Positions 1-5,650 of a stretch of 8,376 bases of DNA are shown piece by piece. This DNA is from Phycisphaerae bacterium (GTDB lineage Bacteria; Planctomycetota; Phycisphaerae; UBA1845; UTPLA1), in the NCBI GenBank assembly GCA_029259995.1, contig JAJDEC010000273.1, positions 1-8,376 of the forward strand, written 5' to 3'. Position 1 is the first letter of the stretch. Each line of letters starts with the position of its first letter. The notes beneath the pieces are model-generated. The model did no database searches. It was not told where the DNA came from and was given only the letters and a program-made list of their open reading frames with translations. A program made the position numbers and the translations under genes.

Positions 1-786
1 CGTGTTGCCGTAGGTCGGGACGAATTCCGCCTGGCCTTCAAGAAGCTCTTCGCGCGCAAAGCGATGGAATTGCGGCGTCATCTGGGTTCCGCCGCAAAAG
101 ACGCCCTTGATGCCGGCCTTCACTAACGACACTTTCTCGCAGATGGCTTCGAGCAGTTTCGGCGTCGTGAAGAGACACTGAATATTCGGATGGGCGCGAA
201 GCAGCGTCAGGCCCTGTTCGATGACGTGATCCTTGTACTCGTGCATCTCATTGACGCGGCCTTTCTTAAGCAGCTTGACGACCCAGCGCGGGTCCATGTC
301 GACGCAGAAGCTGATGCCATCGCGATGCTGTGCCAAATGTTCGACGGCAAGGCGCAGACGGCGAGGACCACTGGGGCCGAGCATGAGCCAGTCGGCGCCC
401 CTGGGAAACGACGCATCGTTCAGCGTCTCGCTGAACATTTCGTAGTCGATACGGAAGTCGTCGATGTTGACGCGGCTCTTGGGCACGCCCGTGCTGCCGC
501 CGGTCTCGAAGACGTAGATCGGCTTGCCGGCAAGTCCCTTCGGCACCCATCGGCGAACCGGTCCGCCGCGAAGCCACTCATCCTGAAAGCCGCCGAGCTT
601 GTCGAGATCGTCGTAACACTGGATTTCCTTGCGCGGATCCCAGCCGAGTTTCGATGCGTAGTCGAGCCAGAAGGGGCAGCCCGTTGCGGGATCGAAATGC
701 CAGTTGACGATTTCCTTGACGTGGGCGTCGAGGCGAGTTCGGGCTTCGGCGACACGTTTGGATAGCTCAGGCGAAATTGCAGTCAT
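1..786 (-). CDS. Adenylate-forming (AMP-binding) enzyme, PaaK/EhpF-like; 3' end cut by the window edge
   Basis: The minus-strand frame is open from an ATG at 786 to base 1, giving 262 codons with no stop, so the C-terminal part lies outside the window. The likely role is ATP-dependent activation of a carboxylic acid as an acyl-adenylate in the cytoplasm, with the substrate unknown. Visible motifs are WHFDPATGCPFW (residues 29-40), the phosphate-binding loop ETGGSTGVPKS (94-104), a GPSGPRRLRLAVEH segment (137-150), FTTPKLLEA (206-214), and YGNT (259-262) where the family's aromatic-Gly-x-Thr motif falls. The P-loop and YGNT are standard for the ANL superfamily. The HFDPATG opening recalls proteins annotated as phenazine-biosynthesis (EhpF-type) adenylases, but that is from memory and weak. 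The ATG is preceded by GAGG (minus strand, 802-799) 12 nt upstream. The C-terminal lysine motif cannot be checked. It differs clearly in sequence from the other ligase at 5651-6949 and is not a recent duplicate of it. Confidence 0.85.
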   Translation of the reverse strand, partial: MTAISPELSKRVAEARTRLDAHVKEIVNWHFDPATGCPFWLDYASKLGWDPRKEIQCYDDLDKLGGFQDEWLRGGPVRRWVPKGLAGKPIYVFETGGSTGVPKSRVNIDDFRIDYEMFSETLNDASFPRGADWLMLGPSGPRRLRLAVEHLAQHRDGISFCVDMDPRWVVKLLKKGRVNEMHEYKDHVIEQGLTLLRAHPNIQCLFTTPKLLEAICEKVSLVKAGIKGVFCGGTQMTPQFHRFAREELLEGQAEFVPTYGNT

Positions 787-866
787 TGCGGGCGACGACC
801 TCGTGTGGCGGATTGGAAGTATGTTCGTGATCGACTAAGTACCTAATGGGAATCATTCATTGTGTG

Positions 867-887
867 GAACCGGCTAATAGCCGGTTC
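867..887 (-). terminator. Perfect 9-bp hairpin, possible terminator or leader structure
   Basis: GAACCGGCT (867-875) pairs completely with AGCCGGTTC (879-887) around a 3-nt AAT loop. It lies 53 nt beyond the stop codon of the membrane-protein gene on the minus strand and about 80 nt before the start of the left-edge ligase. No T-run follows on either strand, so it is not a textbook Rho-independent terminator. It could equally stabilise an mRNA 3' end, act in the leader of the next gene, or be a protein-binding dyad. Confidence 0.4.
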
Positions 888-914
888 GTTACGGGCGATA
901 GGCCGGTGACGGAT
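884..914 (-). promoter_or_regulatory. Two-part intergenic motif, copy 1
   Basis: GTTCGTTACGG (884-894) is followed after 11 nt by GTGACGGAT (906-914). The same two words in the same order occur at 3121-3146 with a 6-nt gap. Read in the direction of transcription the motif is ATCCGTCAC ... CCGTAACGAAC. Here it ends about 97 nt before the start of the left-edge ligase and its second word overlaps the hairpin at 867-887. An operator or part of a dispersed repeat are both possible. Confidence 0.35.
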
Positions 915-939
915 TCAATGAATCATTCTGCAGTTCAAC

Positions 940-1308
940 TTAGTTCGCCGCGGCGCGAGCCGTGATTCGTGAAATGACGAACGGTACACAGAGCACAGCG
1001 AGGCCCATCAATACGCCGATCGTCACGTCGCCGACGATGTGGGCGGCGATCGCGTCATGCACGTGCGGATGCGCGTGGCCGGCAACGACGTGGGAATAGG
1101 CATGAATTCCTGCGCCGGCGATGGCGCCCGTGATGGCGCCGCCGGCCAATGCGCCCGTCGGTCGAGTGCGGAAAAGCCACAGGGCGGCAAGTCCGCCGAG
1201 GGCCGTCGTGGCTGCCGAGATCGGCAGCGGGCTCATCATCGAATGGCCGAGCATGAGCATGGCAACAACGACGAATGAAGCGATCAGCATCCTGGCGATG
1301 CGAGACAT
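940..1308 (-). CDS. Small His/Met-rich membrane protein, four predicted helices; function unknown
   Basis: This 122-residue protein belongs to no family I recognise. Four hydrophobic segments are visible at about residues 7-21, 29-46, 52-68 and 91-112. Arginines at 3, 6, 47, 49, 114 and 118 place the N terminus, the 47-51 loop and the C terminus in the cytoplasm by the positive-inside rule. The loop between helices 3 and 4 (69-90) would then face the periplasm. That loop has seven histidines in 22 residues (69, 73, 78, 80, 82, 84, 90), including HAHPHVH. The first outer loop adds MLMLGHSMM (17-25), a Met/His cluster. Such residues commonly bind transition metals such as Ni, Co, Cu or Zn, so a metal-handling role is plausible but inferred. 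Membrane location is much surer than function. The ATG at 1308 has a strong AGGAGG ribosome site at good spacing. The 229-bp gap upstream suggests its own promoter. Confidence 0.8.
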   Translation of the reverse strand: MSRIARMLIASFVVVAMLMLGHSMMSPLPISAATTALGGLAALWLFRTRPTGALAGGAITGAIAGAGIHAYSHVVAGHAHPHVHDAIAAHIVGDVTIGVLMGLAVLCVPFVISRITARAAAN

Positions 1309-1316
1309 GGTGGTAT

Positions 1317-1322
1317 CCTCCT
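1317..1322 (-). promoter_or_regulatory. Strong Shine-Dalgarno site AGGAGG
   Basis: On the minus strand AGGAGG lies 8 nt before the ATG at 1308. It is the best ribosome-binding site in the window and fixes the start of the small membrane-protein gene. Such a strong site supports this being a real, well-translated gene despite its short length. Confidence 0.75.
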
Positions 1323-1356
1323 GCGGGAACGGCGTTGTGCCGGTGTCCTCATTGAC

Positions 1357-1365
1357 ATTGTATCA
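1357..1365 (-). promoter_or_regulatory. Possible extended -10 promoter TGATACAAT
   Basis: The minus strand carries TGATACAAT (1365 down to 1357), which matches the extended -10 pattern TGnTAtAAT with one mismatch in the core hexamer. It lies 48 nt before the ATG at 1308. No good -35 box is seen at 17 nt, which extended -10 promoters tolerate. Planctomycete promoter consensus is not well known, so this is tentative. Confidence 0.35.
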
Positions 1366-1451
1366 GTGCTGCGTCGCCTTTGCTGCGGATTTGCGTGCGA
1401 TCTGCAACTGACGATTCCTTGACACTCGCATTCGTACGACGATCGCGCGAG

Positions 1452-1528
1452 CGCCTTTCTGGAAGGCGGCGGCGCTGCAATCCGTACGCGACGTACGACC
1501 CGTTCGGACAGGGCCGTAGCGCCCCGAA
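1452..1528 (-). terminator. Cluster of three hairpins just downstream of the propeller gene
   Basis: Three inverted repeats follow the stop codon at 1538-1540 on the minus strand. In transcription order: an imperfect stem, CGAA/TTCG plus GCCC/GGGC (1503-1528), starting 10 nt after the stop; CGTACG-CGA-CGTACG with a 6-bp stem (1483-1497); and CGCCTT/AAGGCG with a 6-bp stem and 5-nt loop (1452-1468). None is followed by a T-run. Together they could form a transcript 3' end between the propeller gene and the membrane-protein gene, though individual stems this short are common in GC-rich DNA. Confidence 0.3.
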
Positions 1529-1537
1529 GGTTCGTCA

Positions 1538-3079
1538 TCACTGCAACTTCGGCGCTGGCGTCTCGGCTTTCTTCGGCGCGTCCGATGCGGACGCCTGGAT
1601 CGCAAACAGCTTGTTACGATTCGTAATATACAGCGTACCGTTGGCGACGACAGGGGACGTGTAGACGGAATTCTGCATGTCGTTCGTTGCGATCTGCTTT
1701 TTCTTCTTCGAATGCTCAAACACGAGGACTTCGCCGTCCTCCGTGCCGAGCATGACTTTTCCATCCACGACGAAGGGCGATCCCCAAATGGCCGCGAACG
1801 TGTCATGTTTCCAGTAGTTCTTTCCCGTCCTGGCGTCCATGCAATAGAGGTAGCCGCTCAAATCGGCGGCATACAGGAGGTCGTCCATGATCGCCACGGT
1901 CGACATCGATCGCTTGTAGTCCTCGCCGCCCACGTGCCAGATCCTGCCCGATTCCGTGATATCGCCGGACTTGGCTGCATCGATGCGATAGAGATGACCG
2001 ATGCCTTCGCCGTGTTCCGGGTCCTGTCCGACGCAAAGAAAGACGCAGTCGTCATGGATGACGGGCGTGGCGATGATTGCATTTCTTGTGCCGCGGCCAC
2101 CGAGGATCCATTTCGTGTCCTTCGGGTTCAGATCGAATTTCCAGAGGAGATCGCCCGACTTCATGTCGAGTCCGTAGGCCCAGCCGTCGCCGGCGCCGAA
2201 GACGACTTGTTCCTTGCCGCCGATGACGCCGCAGGCGGGGGAGGACCACTGGCCGTGCAGGACTTTGCCGTTGGTGTAATTCTTCTCCCAGAGAAGCTTG
2301 CCCGTGTTCCTGTCGAGGCAGAGGAAGTCGGGCGCATCGGGTTCGGGCAGAACGAGATGGCCTTCGTCGACGCCGTTCGACGTACTGATGAAGATGTAAT
2401 CCTTCCAGCCGACTGGTGAGCACGTCGCGAGGTTGTGCGGGAAGGCGTCGAGTTCGTCGATCATGTCGTAGACCCAGATGAAATCGGCGTCCATCTCGTC
2501 TTTGTACTGTTCGTCCTTGTAGGGACCGTCGTTTCCGTTCTTCATGCCTTCGGGATCGGCGCAGACGACCTGGGCGCGATTGCTCACGTAGTAGATTTTT
2601 CCGCCGCTGATGTAGGGGGCGGAGCAGATGCCCTGTTCGGGCCAGTCATTGACGCGGCCGGTGGGCAGCTTGTCATGCGTCGCCTGCCAGATCAATTTCC
2701 CCGTCTTTTCGTCGAGGCAGACGATGACGCCCTTGTCGCCCTCAATTCCGGGGCGGAGATGTCCGTTATTGTTGGTGCCGATGAAGATCTTTCCGCCCCA
2801 GATCGACGGGTTTCCGTAGGTCTGGGAGCCGAGTCCGGCAGTCCATTTGATATTCGTGCCTTTCCTGACATCCCATTTGGCGGGAACGTTTTTTTCCAGC
2901 GAGATCATGTTGCGGTCGGGCGCGCCGCCCCACATAAGCCAGTTGCCTGTGCGGCCGGCCTCGGTTCCGCTGGTGTCGGCCGCCTTCGGCTTCATGTCAG
3001 GCTTGGCGTTCTCGGCGAGCAGCGATGTTGACGCCATCGCCAGAATCAGTGTGCTTGCAAGTGTTCGATGTAGAGTCAT
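1538..3079 (-). CDS. Exported PQQ-like (BamB-type) beta-propeller protein
   Basis: This is a 513-residue exported protein. The first 22 residues form a signal peptide: Arg5, a hydrophobic core at 7-21, and likely cleavage after Ala22. The rest is a WD40-like/PQQ-type propeller. Repeat signatures of the form LDxxTGxxxW are visible at 122-131 (LDEKTGKLIW), 255-264 (LDRNTGKLLW), 304-313 (LDMKSGDLLW) and 414-423 (MDARTGKNYW). An acidic insert at about 182-212 is followed by PHNLATCSP (214-222) and SNGVDEGH (234-241), a combination I know from a family common in planctomycetes. No vicinal cysteine pair or quinoprotein dehydrogenase active-site pattern is seen, so a scaffold or binding role is likelier than oxidation. 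Residues 458-461 are four consecutive lysines, and the tail (about 497-513) is Ala/Pro/Lys-rich. The ATG has AAGGA 12 nt upstream. It lies 111 bp after the larger propeller gene and may share its transcript. Confidence 0.92.
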   Translation of the reverse strand: MTLHRTLASTLILAMASTSLLAENAKPDMKPKAADTSGTEAGRTGNWLMWGGAPDRNMISLEKNVPAKWDVRKGTNIKWTAGLGSQTYGNPSIWGGKIFIGTNNNGHLRPGIEGDKGVIVCLDEKTGKLIWQATHDKLPTGRVNDWPEQGICSAPYISGGKIYYVSNRAQVVCADPEGMKNGNDGPYKDEQYKDEMDADFIWVYDMIDELDAFPHNLATCSPVGWKDYIFISTSNGVDEGHLVLPEPDAPDFLCLDRNTGKLLWEKNYTNGKVLHGQWSSPACGVIGGKEQVVFGAGDGWAYGLDMKSGDLLWKFDLNPKDTKWILGGRGTRNAIIATPVIHDDCVFLCVGQDPEHGEGIGHLYRIDAAKSGDITESGRIWHVGGEDYKRSMSTVAIMDDLLYAADLSGYLYCMDARTGKNYWKHDTFAAIWGSPFVVDGKVMLGTEDGEVLVFEHSKKKKQIATNDMQNSVYTSPVVANGTLYITNRNKLFAIQASASDAPKKAETPAPKLQ

Positions 3080-3190
3080 TTTCGATCAGTATCCTTCCGG
3101 GTTGGTTCCGGTTCTTATTCGTTCGTTACGGCGGAATGTGACGGATCGGCCTGCCTATTCAAAGTCAATCACGGCACATTCGATGCGTGG
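3080..3190. other. 111-bp gap between the two propeller genes
   Basis: This gap holds the second copy of the two-part motif (3121-3146) and, on the minus strand, the ribosome site CCGGAAGGATAC (about 3090-3100) of the downstream gene. No hairpin with a T-run is visible. Co-transcription of the two propeller genes and a promoter of the second gene here are both possible. Confidence 0.45.
3121..3146 (-). promoter_or_regulatory. Two-part intergenic motif, copy 2
   Basis: GTTCGTTACGG (3121-3131) is followed after 6 nt by GTGACGGAT (3138-3146). Both words repeat exactly the pair at 884-914, where the gap is 11 nt. On the coding sense it reads ATCCGTCAC ... CCGTAACGAAC and ends 41 nt before the ATG at 3079, a position suited to a promoter or operator. 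A dispersed repeat fragment is the main alternative. Confidence 0.4.
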
Positions 3191-5572
3191 TTACTTGTTC
3201 GAGAATACCTTGTAGTTGTCAAAGTAGATCGGTGGACCGACTTTCGTGTGCTTGGTTCCGTTGGAATAGGCGTAAATGCCGGGGCTGCCTTCGAAGTGCG
3301 GCGCGGGATCGAGCATTTCGATGCGCCATTCTGTCGGCTCTTCCTCGCCGCGCGGCCAGACTTTCGCGCGGATACGCGCCTTGTCGCCGACAAGGTCGAC
3401 TGTCATTTTCGCCGTGTACCAGACGTCGGTCTTCCATTCCCAGGGGACGTCGACGCGGAGCCGCGGGATCGGCGACCAGGTTTCGAGGCGGAGCAGATTC
3501 TCCTGGCCCATCATGCGCATGGCATATCGCGCATTGAGCAGGCCCATGTCGGGGCGGACTTTGCGGCCTCTCTGCCGAGGTTGTCCCATCATGTCGCATT
3601 GCACGGTGTATCCCGTCGGAAGCGGCGGATGCGAAAAGACTTCCATCCGCATGAACGGTGCGTTGGGTTTTTCCTTCGGCGCGAGTTTTTCGAAAACGAA
3701 GTTGCCGTCGAGTTCCGTGATTCGTGTCTTGGCGCCGGCCCCGACCCAGCCGGGCGGGTTCTTCTGGTCTTTCATGTCATCAAATGTGACAGAGACCGGC
3801 AGCGCCGGACTGATTCGAACGCGTGCATCGGCAGTGAGGCCGCCCAGATAGGCGCGGATCATACCTGCCGCAAACGAGGCGTTCTCGTCGGCTTCAAACG
3901 TGGCCTTGCTGTCGAATTTGCCGGGCACGCTCAGTGCGGCGTATCGCACTTTGACGGGAGCCGACCAGATTTCGTTGCCGGCGGCGTCGGCGGATCGGCT
4001 GATTTTCGCCGCGTCGATGCCGTCGATGGGCGGGCCTTTCTCGCCGGCTTTGACACGAAACGAGCTGAGCGCTTTCTCGGCTTCGTCGATCGTCAGCGGC
4101 TGCCCGTTGATGTCGAACAATCGCGTTGAGAACTGCAGCTCCTCGCCGGGCTCCATCGTGACTTCGCCGGGGACAACCAGCAGCGTCGCGGGCTTGTCGG
4201 GTTGCGGCGCGGCTTCGTCCGCCATCCTGGGCAATGATGTGTATTGCACGTCGGGCTTCTTCGGTCCGACGCAGAACGTTGCGTATCGCGTTTGAACATA
4301 GACGCGGCCGTTGACGACGATCGGATTGCCGAAGATCTCGTCAACGAAGTTGTTCATCATGGGAAACGTAAAGACGGACAGCTCGCGACAGGCGTCGCCC
4401 TCGTCTTTCAGAATGGAGAATCGGCCGTTGACGTCGGCGACGTAGATGACGCCGTCTGCCGTGACAGTCGGGGATCCCTTGCCGACGCGACCGCATTCAT
4501 GTTCCCAGTGCTTGGCGCCTGTTTTTGAATCGAAGCAATGCAGCGTGGCGGCGTTATCGAGGACGTAGAGTCGACCGTTGGCGAGGGCGGGCGAGGCGTA
4601 GCCGGCCGTGATGCCGTCGTTGCGCCAAATGGTGCCGCTGTCCGTGATGTCGCCTGTCTTTCCGCCGTCGATGCAGATAACGGAGCCCATTTCCGTTGTC
4701 GTGTAATTCTCTTCGCTGTGCATGACATACACGCGATGGTCTTCGACGACGATCGACGGGTTGATGCCGCGCTTGGAGAGCTTGAAAGACCAGACGGTTT
4801 CGCCCGTGCGTACCTTCATGCCGTAAACATGTCCGTCGGCGGCGCCAGCGATGAGGAGGCGCATGCCGTTGATCACTGTGACGGCTGGAACGCAATACGT
4901 CGTGTCGAGCGGCGCGCCGCCGGGCTTGGCCCACCAGACGACTTCGCCGGTTCGCTTGTCCATCGCAAGATAGCGATGTGAGGGCGGTCCATGATTTCCC
5001 CAGTTCGTCGACACGAAGCTGAGGATGACTTTGTCTTCATCAACGATCGGTGTGTGCAGTCGGCCGCCATAGCCGCTGACACGGTTGTAGATTTCCGTCA
5101 GGGATTTTTCCCAGACGATGTTGCCGTCGAAATCGAAGCAGAAGAACTGGCCGCCCGTTCCGTGGGCATAAACATACTTGGTTTCCGGATCGGCGACGAC
5201 GGCCGTCCAGCCAACGCGTTGTTCAACAATGTCAGTCAGGAAGACATTGAATTTGTGCTGCCAGATGACGTCGCCTGTCCTTGCGTCGAGACAGACGACT
5301 TGTTCGCCAAGCGTCTCGCCGGCGCCAGCCGGGGCGATGAAGAAGAGTCGCCCGTCGACCAGGATCGGCGTCGAGCGTCCCCCAATGGGGGATCTCCAGA
5401 GCGTGTTTTCTTCGGCGCCATCCCATGACTTTACAACGGCATTTTCGTAGGCCATTCCGTTGTGGGCGGGGCCGCGCCAGGCGGGCCAGTCCGCCGCATG
5501 GGTCGTTGTCGACATGGCGGCCAGTGACAGGATTGTTACGAGAGCAAGCCCCGATTTTCGATGGGTAGTCAT
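3191..5572 (-). CDS. Large exported protein: PQQ-like beta-propeller, Ig-like region and C-terminal concanavalin-like region
   Basis: The start chosen is the ATG at 5572, giving 793 residues, because it opens directly into a signal peptide: HRK at 4-6, hydrophobic 8-20, cleavage near Ala26. The frame extends 25 codons upstream to a TTG, but with no signal sense. The mature part begins DWPAWRGPAHNG (28-39), a hallmark of planctomycete propeller proteins. Repeat signatures are LDARTGDVIW (95-104), MDKRTGEVVW (204-213), MKVRTGETVW (252-261) and FDSKTGAKHW (347-356). The propeller spans about 28-436. Residues 462-592 begin VVPGEVTMEPGEELQF and look like bacterial Ig-like domains. Residues 595-793 begin VTFDDM and end YFDNYKVFSNK, typical of LamG/DUF1080-like sandwich domains that often bind carbohydrate. 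These last two calls are by pattern only. Residues 641-688 are Met-rich (8 of 48). The ligase stop is 78 bp upstream, so an operon is possible. An extracytoplasmic binding or polymer-associated role is inferred. Confidence 0.9.
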   Translation of the reverse strand: MTTHRKSGLALVTILSLAAMSTTTHAADWPAWRGPAHNGMAYENAVVKSWDGAEENTLWRSPIGGRSTPILVDGRLFFIAPAGAGETLGEQVVCLDARTGDVIWQHKFNVFLTDIVEQRVGWTAVVADPETKYVYAHGTGGQFFCFDFDGNIVWEKSLTEIYNRVSGYGGRLHTPIVDEDKVILSFVSTNWGNHGPPSHRYLAMDKRTGEVVWWAKPGGAPLDTTYCVPAVTVINGMRLLIAGAADGHVYGMKVRTGETVWSFKLSKRGINPSIVVEDHRVYVMHSEENYTTTEMGSVICIDGGKTGDITDSGTIWRNDGITAGYASPALANGRLYVLDNAATLHCFDSKTGAKHWEHECGRVGKGSPTVTADGVIYVADVNGRFSILKDEGDACRELSVFTFPMMNNFVDEIFGNPIVVNGRVYVQTRYATFCVGPKKPDVQYTSLPRMADEAAPQPDKPATLLVVPGEVTMEPGEELQFSTRLFDINGQPLTIDEAEKALSSFRVKAGEKGPPIDGIDAAKISRSADAAGNEIWSAPVKVRYAALSVPGKFDSKATFEADENASFAAGMIRAYLGGLTADARVRISPALPVSVTFDDMKDQKNPPGWVGAGAKTRITELDGNFVFEKLAPKEKPNAPFMRMEVFSHPPLPTGYTVQCDMMGQPRQRGRKVRPDMGLLNARYAMRMMGQENLLRLETWSPIPRLRVDVPWEWKTDVWYTAKMTVDLVGDKARIRAKVWPRGEEEPTEWRIEMLDPAPHFEGSPGIYAYSNGTKHTKVGPPIYFDNYKVFSNK

Positions 5573-5650
5573 AGTGAAAGAAGCATCCTTTCCCGCATGG
5601 GTGTGTACTGGTCCTGCTGACGGCGAAGGTGACACATCGATCGTCAAAGG

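Larger units (their letters stand above)
787..939. other. 153-bp intergenic region: 3' flank of the membrane-protein gene and 5' leader of the left-edge ligase
   Basis: There is no gene here. The region holds a perfect 9-bp hairpin (867-887), an outer 12-bp near-perfect inverted repeat (851-862 with 916-927), a 6-bp inverted repeat (912-917 with 919-924), and one copy of a two-part motif also found upstream of the gene at 1538-3079. A promoter for the left-edge ligase would have to lie here if that gene is not read through from 940-1308. I could not pick a convincing -35/-10 pair. Confidence 0.6.

Noticed and set aside
1363..1806. A 147-codon arginine/serine-rich open frame on the minus strand
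   Set aside because: It overlaps the C-terminal part of the propeller gene in another frame, and its Arg/Ser-rich composition is typical of an out-of-frame translation of GC-rich DNA.
3248..4129. A 293-codon open frame on the plus strand, with similar long ones at 190-765, 1712-2419 and 2435-3031
   Set aside because: All lie opposite genes with clear family identity. Long antisense frames are expected when codon third positions are GC-rich, and their translations show no family motifs.
1538..5572. Either propeller protein as a quinoprotein alcohol or methanol dehydrogenase
   Set aside because: No vicinal disulfide cysteines and no dehydrogenase active-site pattern were seen. The repeats show only the generic propeller signature.
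5573..5647. Extended start of the 793-residue propeller protein at TTG 5647
   Set aside because: It would bury the signal peptide behind 25 residues. The ATG at 5572 gives a normal signal peptide and has AAGGA upstream.
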